Source: an uncultured Clostridia bacterium (GTDB lineage: Bacteria > Bacillota > Clostridia > Oscillospirales > Ruminococcaceae). Taken from it: a DNA stretch of 11,199 nt. Below are positions 1 through 6,812 of the stretch, one piece after another. How positions within the stretch are numbered: the first letter of the stretch is position 1; the number at the start of each line of letters is the position of its first letter. The DNA lies in assembly GCA_937907305.1 (NCBI GenBank), contig CALERQ010000189.1, positions 1 to 11,199 on the forward strand, in the 5' to 3' direction. A program made the position numbers and the translations under genes. The notes beneath the pieces are model-generated. The model did no database searches and was not told the DNA's origin. It saw nothing but the letters and a program-made list of their open reading frames with translations.

Positions 1-1958
1 TTTCCACCCTCAATGACACCATCCAAAAGGCGATGGATGAGTACGAGGAAAGCGGCTCAGTCAGCAGCGAAACACAGGAGCAGCTCCAAACCGACCTCCG
101 CGCGGCCTTCCGCTGCTGGAGCGCCGTGGTGGATGATCTCGATGAGATTCTGCAAAACACCGATTTCGGCGCGCTGCGGGACCAGACCCTCGAAACCCTC
201 AAAAAAGTTGCCGAGCATCTTAAAAACGCGTCCGAAGCCTTCTCTTCCGCCGCCAGCCACACCGGCAATGCGCTGGAAAGCCTGCGTCAGGCACTGGAGC
301 TCCTCCGTTCCATGGAGGGCCAGGCGGATGAGGTGATGGACCAGATGGATGTCGTGTTGGAGGAGCTGGAGCAGGCGTCCGCCTCTCTTTCCTCCGGGCT
401 GCGGCAGGCCGCCCAGTGGGCGCGGGATCTTTCCAATGAAAAGCCCGGCTCCTTCTCCGGCCTCGGCTCGGATTTTGATGCTACCTCCGATGCCCTCAAT
501 ACCTCCCTCAGCGGCCTGGGCAATGAACTCTCCGCCCTCAATGGTGAGCTCTCCTCCTCCAATACCGTCCTCATCGCCGATCTGCGGGCGGTCAATAATC
601 AGTTTATGAAGGTGATGAATCTCTTCCTCAATCTCCTCAATGATACTCAGAGCGTCGATTACAGTGAGGTGTTCGAGGATGTCTCGGACCAAAGCCTGCA
701 AAGCGCCACCCGCGGCAAGGCGCGGGAGTGCCTCAATTACGGCACCGTCACCGCCGACCGCAATGTGGGGGGCATCGCCGGCTCCATGGCCATTGAATAT
801 GATGCCGACCCCGAGGATGACCTCCTTTCCGGGGAAGGCGGCAGCCTGCGTTTCACCTACCAGACCCGTGCCATCCTCATGTCCTGCGAAAATTACGGCG
901 CGGTAGAAGCCAAAAAGAGCTGCGCCGGCGGCATCGTCGGCCGCATGGATCTCGGTACCGTCTACGGCTGCGGCGGCTGGGGCAAAACCGCCAGCGAAAG
1001 CGGTGATTATGTCGGCGGGGTAGCGGGCCTGTCCCTCTCCGCCATCCGCCACAGCTACGCCAAGTGCACCCTCTCCGGCGGTAAGTTCGTCGGCGGCATC
1101 ACCGGCAGCGGCAGCCGCGTTACGGATTGCTACTCCATGGTGGAGATCACCGCCTGCACCCAGCAGGGCGGGGCCATCGCTGGGGAGATCACCGATAGCT
1201 ACAGCGGCAATTACTTTGTCTCCGATACCTGGGCGGGTGTGGACCGCATCAGCTACACCGGCAAGGCGGAACCCATGACCTACGAGGCGCTGTGCGCCCT
1301 TACCTCCCTCCCGGAAAATTTCCGCCGCCTTACCCTCTCCTTTGTCGCCAGTGGGAACACCCTCTCGGAGCAGACCTTCTCCTATGGGGCCTCCTTCGGC
1401 CCGGAGGTTTATCCTACAGCCCCCACCCGGGCGGGCTGCTATATCGCCTGGGATAAGACTGACCTCTCGGATCTCCGCTTTGATACCGTTGTTACCGCGG
1501 TGTACCGGCCCTATGTCACCACGCTGGCGTCCTCCACGCTGCGGCAGGGCAGGCCGGTGCTGCTGGTCCAGGGCGATTTCAAGGAAGGCGATGCCTTGGT
1601 GACCGGTGCCGCTGTGGCCCCCGCCGGTCTTTCCGGCCAGGTCGTCGAAGCCTGGTCGGTCACCCTCCCCACCGATGGAAAGACCAGTCATATCGTCCAT
1701 TGGCTCCTCCCGGAGGAGAACGGCAATTATACTGTCTATCTGCTCCAGGGTGGCCGCTGGGCCCGGGTCAAGTCCGAAGCCTTTGGCAGCTATCTCTGCT
1801 TTGATATGCCTGCCAGTGGACAGTTCGCCGTGGTGGAAGCCCCTGGCCTGCCCGGCTGGGTCTGGGCCGCCGGTGCCGGCGGGGTAGCGCTCATCGCCGG
1901 GCTGGTACTGGCCTTTGGCCGCCATCGCACCCGCCAAAAGCCCATCCCCACCGAATAA
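1..1958 (+). CDS. GLUG-repeat surface protein, 3' part (5' truncated by window edge)
   Basis: The frame is open from base 3 to a TAA at 1956-1958 (651 residues visible), so the ATG at 33 is not the true start; the gene begins outside the window. The first ~220 residues are polar and look like coiled coil or helical bundle. From about 720 to 1200 come glycine-rich repeats of the GLUG type (NYGTVTADRNVGGIAG, CAGGIVG, YVGGVAG, FVGGITG, GGAIAG). About 1330-1510 resembles an InlB/Flg_new-type repeat (SYGASFGPEVYP...GCYIAWDK...VVTAVY). A single hydrophobic segment near 1855-1913 is followed by a basic tail (GRHRTRQK), so the protein is probably membrane-anchored with its bulk outside the cell. There is no LPXTG motif. 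GLUG domains occur in secreted and surface proteins; ligand and role here are unknown. It converges on gltX. Confidence 0.8.
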   Translation, partial: STLNDTIQKAMDEYEESGSVSSETQEQLQTDLRAAFRCWSAVVDDLDEILQNTDFGALRDQTLETLKKVAEHLKNASEAFSSAASHTGNALESLRQALELLRSMEGQADEVMDQMDVVLEELEQASASLSSGLRQAAQWARDLSNEKPGSFSGLGSDFDATSDALNTSLSGLGNELSALNGELSSSNTVLIADLRAVNNQFMKVMNLFLNLLNDTQSVDYSEVFEDVSDQSLQSATRGKARECLNYGTVTADRNVGGIAGSMAIEYDADPEDDLLSGEGGSLRFTYQTRAILMSCENYGAVEAKKSCAGGIVGRMDLGTVYGCGGWGKTASESGDYVGGVAGLSLSAIRHSYAKCTLSGGKFVGGITGSGSRVTDCYSMVEITACTQQGGAIAGEITDSYSGNYFVSDTWAGVDRISYTGKAEPMTYEALCALTSLPENFRRLTLSFVASGNTLSEQTFSYGASFGPEVYPTAPTRAGCYIAWDKTDLSDLRFDTVVTAVYRPYVTTLASSTLRQGRPVLLVQGDFKEGDALVTGAAVAPAGLSGQVVEAWSVTLPTDGKTSHIVHWLLPEENGNYTVYLLQGGRWARVKSEAFGSYLCFDMPASGQFAVVEAPGLPGWVWAAGAGGVALIAGLVLAFGRHRTRQKPIPTE

Positions 1959-1980
1959 CTGCTGAATCACGGCTATCGGG

Positions 1981-2056
1981 CCGCAGGCCAACCGTCCTCC
2001 GGACGGTTCCGCGCGCTTCGCGCGCGGCGCCCGCCTTGCGGCGGGCGGGCCTGCGG
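1981..2056. repeat. Multi-hairpin palindromic repeat, copy A
   Basis: An outer stem (1981-1989 with 2048-2056, CCGCAGGCC/GGCCTGCGG) encloses three perfect hairpins that touch each other and the outer stem with no unpaired base: 1990-1997/2001-2008, 2009-2016/2020-2027 and 2028-2035/2040-2047. Loops on the + strand are TCC, TTC and TTGC. It starts 22 nt after the stop of the GLUG gene. Related copies lie at 4981-5094 and 8597-8700. It may also help end transcription, but no T-tract follows directly. Confidence 0.85.
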
Positions 2057-2087
2057 TCCTCCCCCTGCACAAACCTCTATAAACCGC

Positions 2088-2130
2088 AAAAAAGCACCGC
2101 TCCACTTTGGGACGGTGCCTCTTGCTTTTA
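2088..2130. terminator. Bidirectional terminator between GLUG gene and gltX
   Basis: GCACCG (2094-2099) pairs with CGGTGC (2113-2118), with a short inner CCA/TGG pairing. Six A's at 2088-2093 give a U-tract for leftward gltX transcripts, and the T-rich CTTGCTTTTA at 2121-2130 serves rightward transcripts. The position between two convergent genes fits a shared intrinsic terminator. Confidence 0.75.
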
Positions 2131-2139
2131 TCGGTTATT

Positions 2140-3597
2140 TCAGCCCAGCTTCTCCAGCGCGGTACGGATGCGGCGGAGGGTCTCCTCCCGGCCCAGTACC
2201 ACCGCCAGCTCTATGCCGCCGCCGGGGGTAAACTGCTTGCCGGAAACGGCCACGCGCAGCGGGTACAGCAGCCAGCCGTTTTTCACGCCCAGCTTCTCTA
2301 TCTCCGCAAAGAGCGCCGCATGGATCGCCTCAGCGTTCCACTCCGGCAGGTTCTCCAGGATGGGCAGTACTGCGGTCAGCGCCTCCTTGGAGGTCTCGGG
2401 GTTGGTCTTCATTTTCTTGCTGGTATACAGTTCTATGTCATAGTCCGGCAGCGCGTCAATGAAGTCCACCTGCTCCGGAATATCACTCAGCGCCTCGCAG
2501 CGGGTCTGCAATACGGTGCACAGCTCACATAGGTCGGCGGTCTCGCTCTTCACCGTCTTGCGGATCCAGGGCAGCGCCTTCTCGTAGAATTCCTCAGGGG
2601 AAAGCTTGCGGATATACTCACCATTGATGTAGCGCAGCTTCTGCATGTCAAAGATCGCCGGGCTCTTGGTGATGCCGGAGATATCAAAGATCTTCACCAG
2701 CTCTTCCAGCGAGAAGATCTCCTGGTCGCCCTTGGGGCTCCAGCCCAGCAGCGCAATGTAGTTGAGGATGGCCGGGGTCAAAAAGCCCATCTGCACCAGG
2801 TCCTCGTAGGAAGCGTCGCCATGCCGCTTGGAAAGCTTGTGGGTGGCGTCCCGCATAACGGGCGCGCAGTGGATATATTTCGGGATCTCCCAGCCGAATG
2901 CCTCGTACAGCAGGTTGTACTTGGGCGCGGAGGAAAGATACTCGTTGCCGCGGATCACATGGGTGATGCCCATGGTGTGGTCGTCCACTACATTGGCAAA
3001 GTTATAGGTGGGCATCCCGTCGCCCTTAATGAGGATCTGATCGTCCAGCGTGCTGCATTCCACGGTCACATCGCCGTATACCTCATCGTGGAAGGTCACA
3101 GTTCCCTCGGTGGGCACCTTCTGCCGAATGACATAGGGAACACCCGCCGCCAGCTTTTCGGCGACCTCTTCCTTGGAAAGATTGCGGCAGTGTCCGTCAT
3201 AGCGGGGCGCCATGCCGGAAGCCTCCTGCACCTTGCGCACCTCGTCCAGACGCTCCTTATCGCAGAAGCAGTAGTAAGCATGTCCGCTTTCCACCAGCTG
3301 TTCAGCGTATTTCTTAAACATTCCCATCCGCTGGCTCTGGATATAGGGCCCTACCGGGCCGCCGATATCGGGACCCTCGTCCCACTGCAGGCCGGTCTCC
3401 TTCAGCGTCTTATAAATGATCTCCACGGCGCCTTCCACCTGGCGCTCCTGGTCGGTGTCCTCTATCCGCAGCAAAAAGCGTCCGTTGTTGCTCTTGGCCA
3501 CCAGATAAGCAAACAGCGCTGTCCGCAGGTTGCCCACATGCATGTAGCCGGTGGGGCTGGGGGCAAAACGGGTCCGTACATGGTCAAATTGGAACAT
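2140..3597 (-). CDS. gltX: Glutamyl-tRNA synthetase
   Basis: A 485-residue class I aminoacyl-tRNA synthetase, the usual length for bacterial GluRS; it charges tRNA-Glu with glutamate in the cytoplasm. The N-terminus has FAPSPTGYMHVGN, the HIGH-type ATP site (HVGN at residues 20-23), then LRIEDTD (43-49). The KMSKS-type loop is KLSKR at 254-258. Cysteines C110, C112 and C137 lie where the GluRS zinc site of some bacteria is found. The C-terminal half carries the helical anticodon-binding region. The ATG at 3595-3597 has an AAGGAAG ribosome binding site a few bases upstream and a plausible promoter 60-90 bp upstream. It ends in TGA close to the shared terminator. It is apparently a single-gene transcript. 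Whether it also charges tRNA-Gln cannot be told here. Confidence 0.97.
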   Translation of the reverse strand: MFQFDHVRTRFAPSPTGYMHVGNLRTALFAYLVAKSNNGRFLLRIEDTDQERQVEGAVEIIYKTLKETGLQWDEGPDIGGPVGPYIQSQRMGMFKKYAEQLVESGHAYYCFCDKERLDEVRKVQEASGMAPRYDGHCRNLSKEEVAEKLAAGVPYVIRQKVPTEGTVTFHDEVYGDVTVECSTLDDQILIKGDGMPTYNFANVVDDHTMGITHVIRGNEYLSSAPKYNLLYEAFGWEIPKYIHCAPVMRDATHKLSKRHGDASYEDLVQMGFLTPAILNYIALLGWSPKGDQEIFSLEELVKIFDISGITKSPAIFDMQKLRYINGEYIRKLSPEEFYEKALPWIRKTVKSETADLCELCTVLQTRCEALSDIPEQVDFIDALPDYDIELYTSKKMKTNPETSKEALTAVLPILENLPEWNAEAIHAALFAEIEKLGVKNGWLLYPLRVAVSGKQFTPGGGIELAVVLGREETLRRIRTALEKLG

Positions 3598-3660
3598 AAT
3601 ACATCTTCCTTTATCTTCAGTAGTATCTCATAGGATTTTACCCTATATTTTTACCCATAT

Positions 3661-3690
3661 ATACTACCGCCAACAGCCCCTCACTGTCAA
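3661..3690 (-). promoter_or_regulatory. Promoter of gltX
   Basis: On the - strand, TTGACA (3690-3685) is followed after 18 bp by TAGTAT (3666-3661). This predicts a leader of about 60 nt before the gltX ATG. The perfect -35 box in an AT-rich pocket, pointing at gltX, supports it; the spacing is slightly long. Confidence 0.6.
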
Positions 3691-3824
3691 GGAAAAACTG
3701 TGCTGTTTGCCTCAATGGGGCAGAGCCGCAGCAGGGGAATGGTTGATGCCGCTGCCGCGGGGCCGTCCTCGGCCAACCGGCGGCCCGCGCCCCAGCCCCC
3801 GCGACCCGTTTTCCCTCGGTCAAC
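3691..3824. other. GC-rich spacer between gltX promoter and DUF2804 terminator
   Basis: No credible gene is seen. It holds an imperfect stem-loop: CGCGGG (3756-3761) with CCCGCG (3784-3789), and inside it GCCG (3762-3765) with CGGC (3770-3773) around TCCT. It could be a decayed relative of the multi-hairpin repeats, but it lacks their conserved outer stem. Confidence 0.35.
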
Positions 3825-3870
3825 ACAGAAAAGGGTGGCCCCTCCTCGCGGAGGGGCCACCCTTTTCTGT
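3825..3870 (-). terminator. Long perfect hairpin at the 3' end of the DUF2804 gene
   Basis: A perfect 21-bp inverted repeat (3825-3845 and 3850-3870) surrounds a TCGC loop. Its right arm includes the last base of the DUF2804 stop codon, so the hairpin starts right at the end of the coding region. In the - direction the stem ends CCCTTTTCTGT, so the T-tract is partly inside the stem. It also lies between gltX's upstream region and the gene, so it may insulate the two. Confidence 0.7.
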
Positions 3871-4904
3871 TACCACTTATTATATACTTTTTCCGCAAAG
3901 CCCAGCAGATTTTCAATTTTCAGCACCGTACCGTCATCCAGCGCCGCTGTGCCGTTAAAGTAGCCGAACACCTGATGCTGGTCGCTGCAAATAATACCCA
4001 CATTGGTGCAGCTCGCGCGGTCCAGTACCGGGGTAAAGTCCATCTCAAACCGTCCGTCGCTGCTGGTGAATTTCCACGGGCTCATAAAGTCGTCCTTGCC
4101 GTCCTTCTGCGGAATTTGGAAAACCAGCTGCTCCAGCTTGTGTGCCGCCCCGTCATAGAACAGCATATTCTCACTGGCGGCACTGGTATCGCCAAAGCCG
4201 TACCCAATGTTAAAGCCAAAGGGTTTACCTTCCACCGTGCCGTTGCCGCTGCCCCAGTACCAGGTGTTCTTGTAGGTCCACACGCCCCGGCCCCAGTCCA
4301 GGGTGGCATAACTTTCCTCCGGGGTAAAATCGATCACCTGTCCGTCAAATTCCACCTTGCCGGCGGCCCTCATGCAGTTGATCTTCTGGTTGTAGTAAAA
4401 AGCCTTTTTGTCCTCCGCAAAGGGCGTCACGATCACCATGGAGTCCTTCGGCTCCTCCGTCAGGGTAAATTCCGCCGTGATCGGTTTCTTATCCATAAAG
4501 TTCTGCACCCAGGCCGTCAGCTTCCGGGTGCCGTCCGGCAGCACCTTAAAGCAGAAATCAGCGTTTTTGCGCTTCACCGCCACATCTCCCTCGGCGCTGC
4601 TGGCCGGGAAACCGGTCTTTCCGCCAGGGAAAGGATAGATGATATTGCAGGTGTGTTCCCACGACCGGCTAAAATCCAGCAGCGAGAAGCCCAGCAGCCC
4701 CATGTAGCTGTTGTCGTCTATGGTCAGCGCCACGCCCCACCGTCCGTTCATGATGAGATAGTAGTCCCATTCCTTGATGCGGTGGGCCGCCGCCTTGATC
4801 GCCCGGCGGTCGTACGCCTTGATGAGACGGCGGGCATAGCCTGCCTCGTGCAGTTCGCCCCGCTCGTTCAGCAGCGGGCCATGGTTGGTCAGTTCCTTCT
4901 GCAT
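3870..4904 (-). CDS. DUF2804 family protein
   Basis: A 344-residue protein that fits the DUF2804 family over its whole length. Typical features are the aromatic-rich WDYYLIMNGRWG near residues 46-57, the glycine-rich FGFNIGYGFGD block with ENMLFYDG around 230-255, and the ending LLGFAEKVYNKW. There is no signal peptide and no membrane segment, so it is probably cytoplasmic. The family has no established biochemical function as far as I know; the fold may be lipocalin/AttH-like, which is only a guess. The start ATG (4902-4904) follows a strong AAGGAGG at about 8 nt. No clear promoter of its own is visible in the 75 bp upstream, so it may be read from the DUF1858 promoter through the repeat at 4981-5094. 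Confidence 0.88.
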   Translation of the reverse strand: MQKELTNHGPLLNERGELHEAGYARRLIKAYDRRAIKAAAHRIKEWDYYLIMNGRWGVALTIDDNSYMGLLGFSLLDFSRSWEHTCNIIYPFPGGKTGFPASSAEGDVAVKRKNADFCFKVLPDGTRKLTAWVQNFMDKKPITAEFTLTEEPKDSMVIVTPFAEDKKAFYYNQKINCMRAAGKVEFDGQVIDFTPEESYATLDWGRGVWTYKNTWYWGSGNGTVEGKPFGFNIGYGFGDTSAASENMLFYDGAAHKLEQLVFQIPQKDGKDDFMSPWKFTSSDGRFEMDFTPVLDRASCTNVGIICSDQHQVFGYFNGTAALDDGTVLKIENLLGFAEKVYNKW

Positions 4905-4980
4905 GGGGGTGCCTCCTTCGTTCTGTCATCGGTTTTAGTGGAGAACCGGTTTTTCGCGGGATGCATTTTCGTGGAATTTC

Positions 4981-5094
4981 TGCAGGGGGCCGGCTCAGGC
5001 CGCAGGCCAAACCGTCCTGCGGACGGTTTCAGCGGGCTTCGCCCGCTGGCCCGCCGTTCCGGCGGGCGGCCTGCGGCCCCACCCGCCCCCTGCA
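4981..5094. repeat. Multi-hairpin palindromic repeat, copy B (longest, most regular)
   Basis: Terminal inverted repeats TGCAGGGGG (4981-4989) and CCCCCTGCA (5086-5094) flank a core at 4998-5078. In the core an 11-bp outer stem (4998-5008/5068-5078) encloses three perfect hairpins without gaps: 5009-5017/5021-5029, 5030-5037/5041-5048 and 5049-5056/5060-5067. Loops on the + strand are TGC, TTC and TTC. It lies 18 nt beyond the DUF1858 stop codon (33 nt to the core) and upstream of the DUF2804 gene. Stems 2 and 3 differ from copy A by matched changes on both arms. Confidence 0.88.
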
Positions 5095-5111
5095 TCAGCT
5101 CCAGTCAGATC

Positions 5112-5312
5112 TTACGCCTTGGCAGCAGCCTCGTTCAGGGCCTCCATCAGCTTGGGCACATCAATGCCATGGGCCAGGGCGCCCTGCTCGATGTTCTCAA
5201 AGTGAGCGGCGGCGCAGCCGATGCACCCCATGCCGAAGCGCTGCAGTACCTCTACGGTAGCAGGATATTTCTGTACGATCTCCATGATGCCCATATCTTT
5301 TGTGATCAGCAT
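5112..5312 (-). CDS. DUF1858 small CxxC protein
   Basis: A 66-residue protein that matches the DUF1858 domain over its full length: an N-terminal ITKDMGIMEIVQKYP helix, then RFGMGCIGCAAAHFENIEQGALAHGID. The C30-x-x-C33 pair is the hallmark. DUF1858 domains occur alone or at the N-terminus of larger proteins, including ScdA-like and hybrid-cluster-associated redox proteins, so a redox or metal-binding role is likely but unproven. It is probably cytoplasmic, with no signal peptide. The ATG at 5310-5312 has AAGGAG upstream, and a near-consensus promoter lies at 5364-5392. It is transcribed divergently from the sortase gene and may be the first gene of a unit with the DUF2804 gene. Confidence 0.87.
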   Translation of the reverse strand: MLITKDMGIMEIVQKYPATVEVLQRFGMGCIGCAAAHFENIEQGALAHGIDVPKLMEALNEAAAKA

Positions 5313-5363
5313 AATTTATTATCTCCTTGCAGTTAAATTGGAGGAGGCAAACTCCCCTCCCTT

Positions 5364-5392
5364 AGTATAGTTACTTTTCCCCTATTTGTAAA
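5364..5392 (-). promoter_or_regulatory. Strong promoter of the DUF1858 gene
   Basis: On the - strand TTTACA (5392-5387), 17 bp, then TATACT (5369-5364): each one base from the vegetative consensus with ideal spacing. Transcription would start near 5357, and the first bases form a small GGAGG/CCTCC hairpin (5340-5344 with 5356-5360) at the very 5' end of the mRNA. Confidence 0.75.
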
Positions 5393-5440
5393 CAGAATCC
5401 GAACTTTTTTGCAAAGCTCCCCTTTCCGCCCGCCCGTTCA

Positions 5441-5470
5441 TTGACAAGGGCCGCCGCCATGGTGTAAAAT
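5441..5470 (+). promoter_or_regulatory. Promoter of the sortase gene
   Basis: TTGACA (5441-5446), 18-bp spacer, TAAAAT (5465-5470), about 57 bp upstream of the sortase ATG. It lies back to back with the DUF1858 promoter. Confidence 0.65.
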
Positions 5471-5527
5471 GATGCGGAACAAAGCCCCCGCCGGGGCCAA
5501 TTTATAAGAAAAGGCACGAGGAACATT

Positions 5528-6433
5528 ATGAAAATGACAACACGCCTGCTGGCCCTGCTGCTGGCACTCTGCATGGTATTTGCCTTTGCCGCCTGCGGCA
5601 AAGACCCCAGCAACCCCTCCGACCCGACCGATCCCAGCAATCCCACCACCCCCACCGATCCCGATAACCCCAATCCCGATGAGCCCTCCAAGGAGGAGAT
5701 CCTCAAGGAACTGCAAAAGACCATGCTGGAAAATACGCTGGCCATGCAGCAGAAGAACAAGGATACCATCGGCTGGCTGTATATCGATGGCACCACCATC
5801 AATGATGTGGTGGTCAAGGTCAACTATAACGATGATAACAAGTACTACCTGCGCCGCAATGCCAATGGTGAGAACGATAACGACGGCTGCTACTATGCCG
5901 ATTTCCGCTGCACCAGCGGCAATCGCTCCACCATCTCGAAGAATACCGTCATCTACGGCCACAACCTGGGCCGGGCCGAAAATGCCCTGCTGACCGACTA
6001 TGAGAACCATGCCAATGGCCCCAAGTTCGCCCAGCTGCTCAAGTACCAGGATGAGGAATACGCCAAGAGCCATCCCTATATCTATTATTCCACCATCGAA
6101 GAGGATATGGTCTGGCAGGTGTTCGCGGTATTCTATACCCCCATTTCCTTCGATTACATCAACCCCAACCCCGCCGATGCCACCTTCAACAGCCTCATCA
6201 AAAAGGCCCAGGATCTTTCCTTCTACGATTACGATGTGGATGTGACCAGCAACGATAAGATCCTCACCCTCTCCACCTGCACCTACCGTCTGGCGGATGA
6301 CACCAAGCTGCACTATCCCAATGATTACCGCTATGTCGTCATGGCCAAGCTGCTGCCCGCCGATGCCGTGCTGGAGGATACCGTTTCCCTCACCGTCACC
6401 AAAAACGCCCCGGAAAAGCCCGCCGGTGAATAA
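5528..6433 (+). CDS. Class B sortase, lipoprotein-like
   Basis: A 301-residue cysteine transpeptidase that would act outside the membrane, joining surface proteins to the cell wall or pilins to each other. Catalytic residues are visible: His145 in TVIYGHNLG, Cys251 in TLSTCTY and Arg268 in DYRYVVMAKL. The opening GWLYIDGTTINDVVVK...YYLRR and spacing fit class B. The N-terminus is a basic, hydrophobic signal ending AFAAC with Cys23, which reads as a lipobox instead of the usual uncleaved membrane anchor. Residues 26-53 are an Asp/Asn-Pro-Ser/Thr-rich linker. The ATG at 5528 has only a modest GAGGA upstream. The gene has its own promoter and terminator and stands alone; no recognisable LPXTG-like or NPxTN-like substrate lies in the window, so its target is unknown. 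Confidence 0.9.
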   Translation: MKMTTRLLALLLALCMVFAFAACGKDPSNPSDPTDPSNPTTPTDPDNPNPDEPSKEEILKELQKTMLENTLAMQQKNKDTIGWLYIDGTTINDVVVKVNYNDDNKYYLRRNANGENDNDGCYYADFRCTSGNRSTISKNTVIYGHNLGRAENALLTDYENHANGPKFAQLLKYQDEEYAKSHPYIYYSTIEEDMVWQVFAVFYTPISFDYINPNPADATFNSLIKKAQDLSFYDYDVDVTSNDKILTLSTCTYRLADDTKLHYPNDYRYVVMAKLLPADAVLEDTVSLTVTKNAPEKPAGE

Positions 6434-6448
6434 TTCCCCATCCAATAC

Positions 6449-6481
6449 GGCCCCCTTTCCCACCGGGAGAGGGGGCCCTTT
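6449..6481 (+). terminator. Terminator of the sortase gene
   Basis: A 13-bp stem (6449-6461 with 6465-6477, one G-T pair) with loop ACC, followed by CTTT, 16 nt after the sortase stop codon. The stem is strong and GC-rich; the T-tract is short. Confidence 0.65.
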
Positions 6482-6490
6482 GCGTTCCCC

Positions 6491-6596
6491 TAAAGCCTCC
6501 CCAGTGTAAGGAGTGAGACACCGCACCGCACTGTCCAAAAGCCTCCCCTGTGTAAGGGGAGGTGTCAGCCACACGGCTGACGGAGGGGTTGTTGGC
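6491..6596. repeat. Tandem pair of MITE-like palindromic repeats, one truncated
   Basis: Two same-strand units both begin AAAGCCTCCCC(A/T)GTGTAAGG, at 6492 and at 6538. The second is intact: hairpin 6542-6549/6555-6562 (CCTCCCCT/AGGGGAGG), then hairpin 6564-6570/6575-6581 (GTCAGCC/GGCTGAC), then GGAGGGGTTGTTGG. The first loses its second hairpin after about 45 nt. No gene is encoded. This type of short nested palindrome is common between genes in gut Clostridia (general knowledge, not checked here). Confidence 0.65.
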
Positions 6597-6755
6597 GCAA
6601 ACTATGCCATCAAACGCCCCGGCGGCGAACCGTATGGACTTTGTACCCTGTAAAATCAGTGCGCCGCCGTCAGGCGCCCACAAATTGGCCCCGCCGGGTA
6701 GGCGCTCGGTTTATACCTTTGCAAAAAAGGCCCCGCCCCGCCGCCGGGCCGCCGC
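6597..6755. other. Unassigned GC-rich intergenic stretch
   Basis: No gene with a ribosome binding site or recognisable protein is present on either strand. It contains short GC-rich blocks (GCCGCCG, GGCGCC-like) that may be repeat remnants continuing from the pair to its left. It ends at the abrB terminator. Confidence 0.35.
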
Positions 6756-6787
6756 AAAAAAGAAAGCCCCTGCCATATGGCAGGGGC
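6756..6787 (-). terminator. Terminator of the abrB-like gene
   Basis: A perfect 22-bp palindrome (6766-6787, GCCCCTGCCA/TGGCAGGGGC) is followed in the leftward direction by CTTTCTTTTTT (complement of 6755-6765 and adjoining A's). It lies 26 bp beyond the abrB stop codon. This is a textbook intrinsic terminator. Confidence 0.9.
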
Positions 6788-6812
6788 CTTGCTTGCTTTT
6801 GCAGCCTGGAAA

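Noticed and set aside
1843..1955. C-terminus of the GLUG protein as a sortase signal (LPGWV, hydrophobic stretch, basic tail).
   Set aside because: The layout resembles a wall-sorting signal, but the LPXTG or NPxTN pentapeptide is absent; a simple membrane anchor is the safer reading.
57..2105. A 682-codon open frame on the - strand opposite the GLUG gene, and similar long antisense frames opposite gltX, DUF2804, the sortase and the two-component genes.
   Set aside because: They are codon-aligned or offset shadows. The real genes rarely use TTA, CTA or TCA, so the antisense strand lacks stops. The shadow proteins match no family and have no ribosome binding sites.
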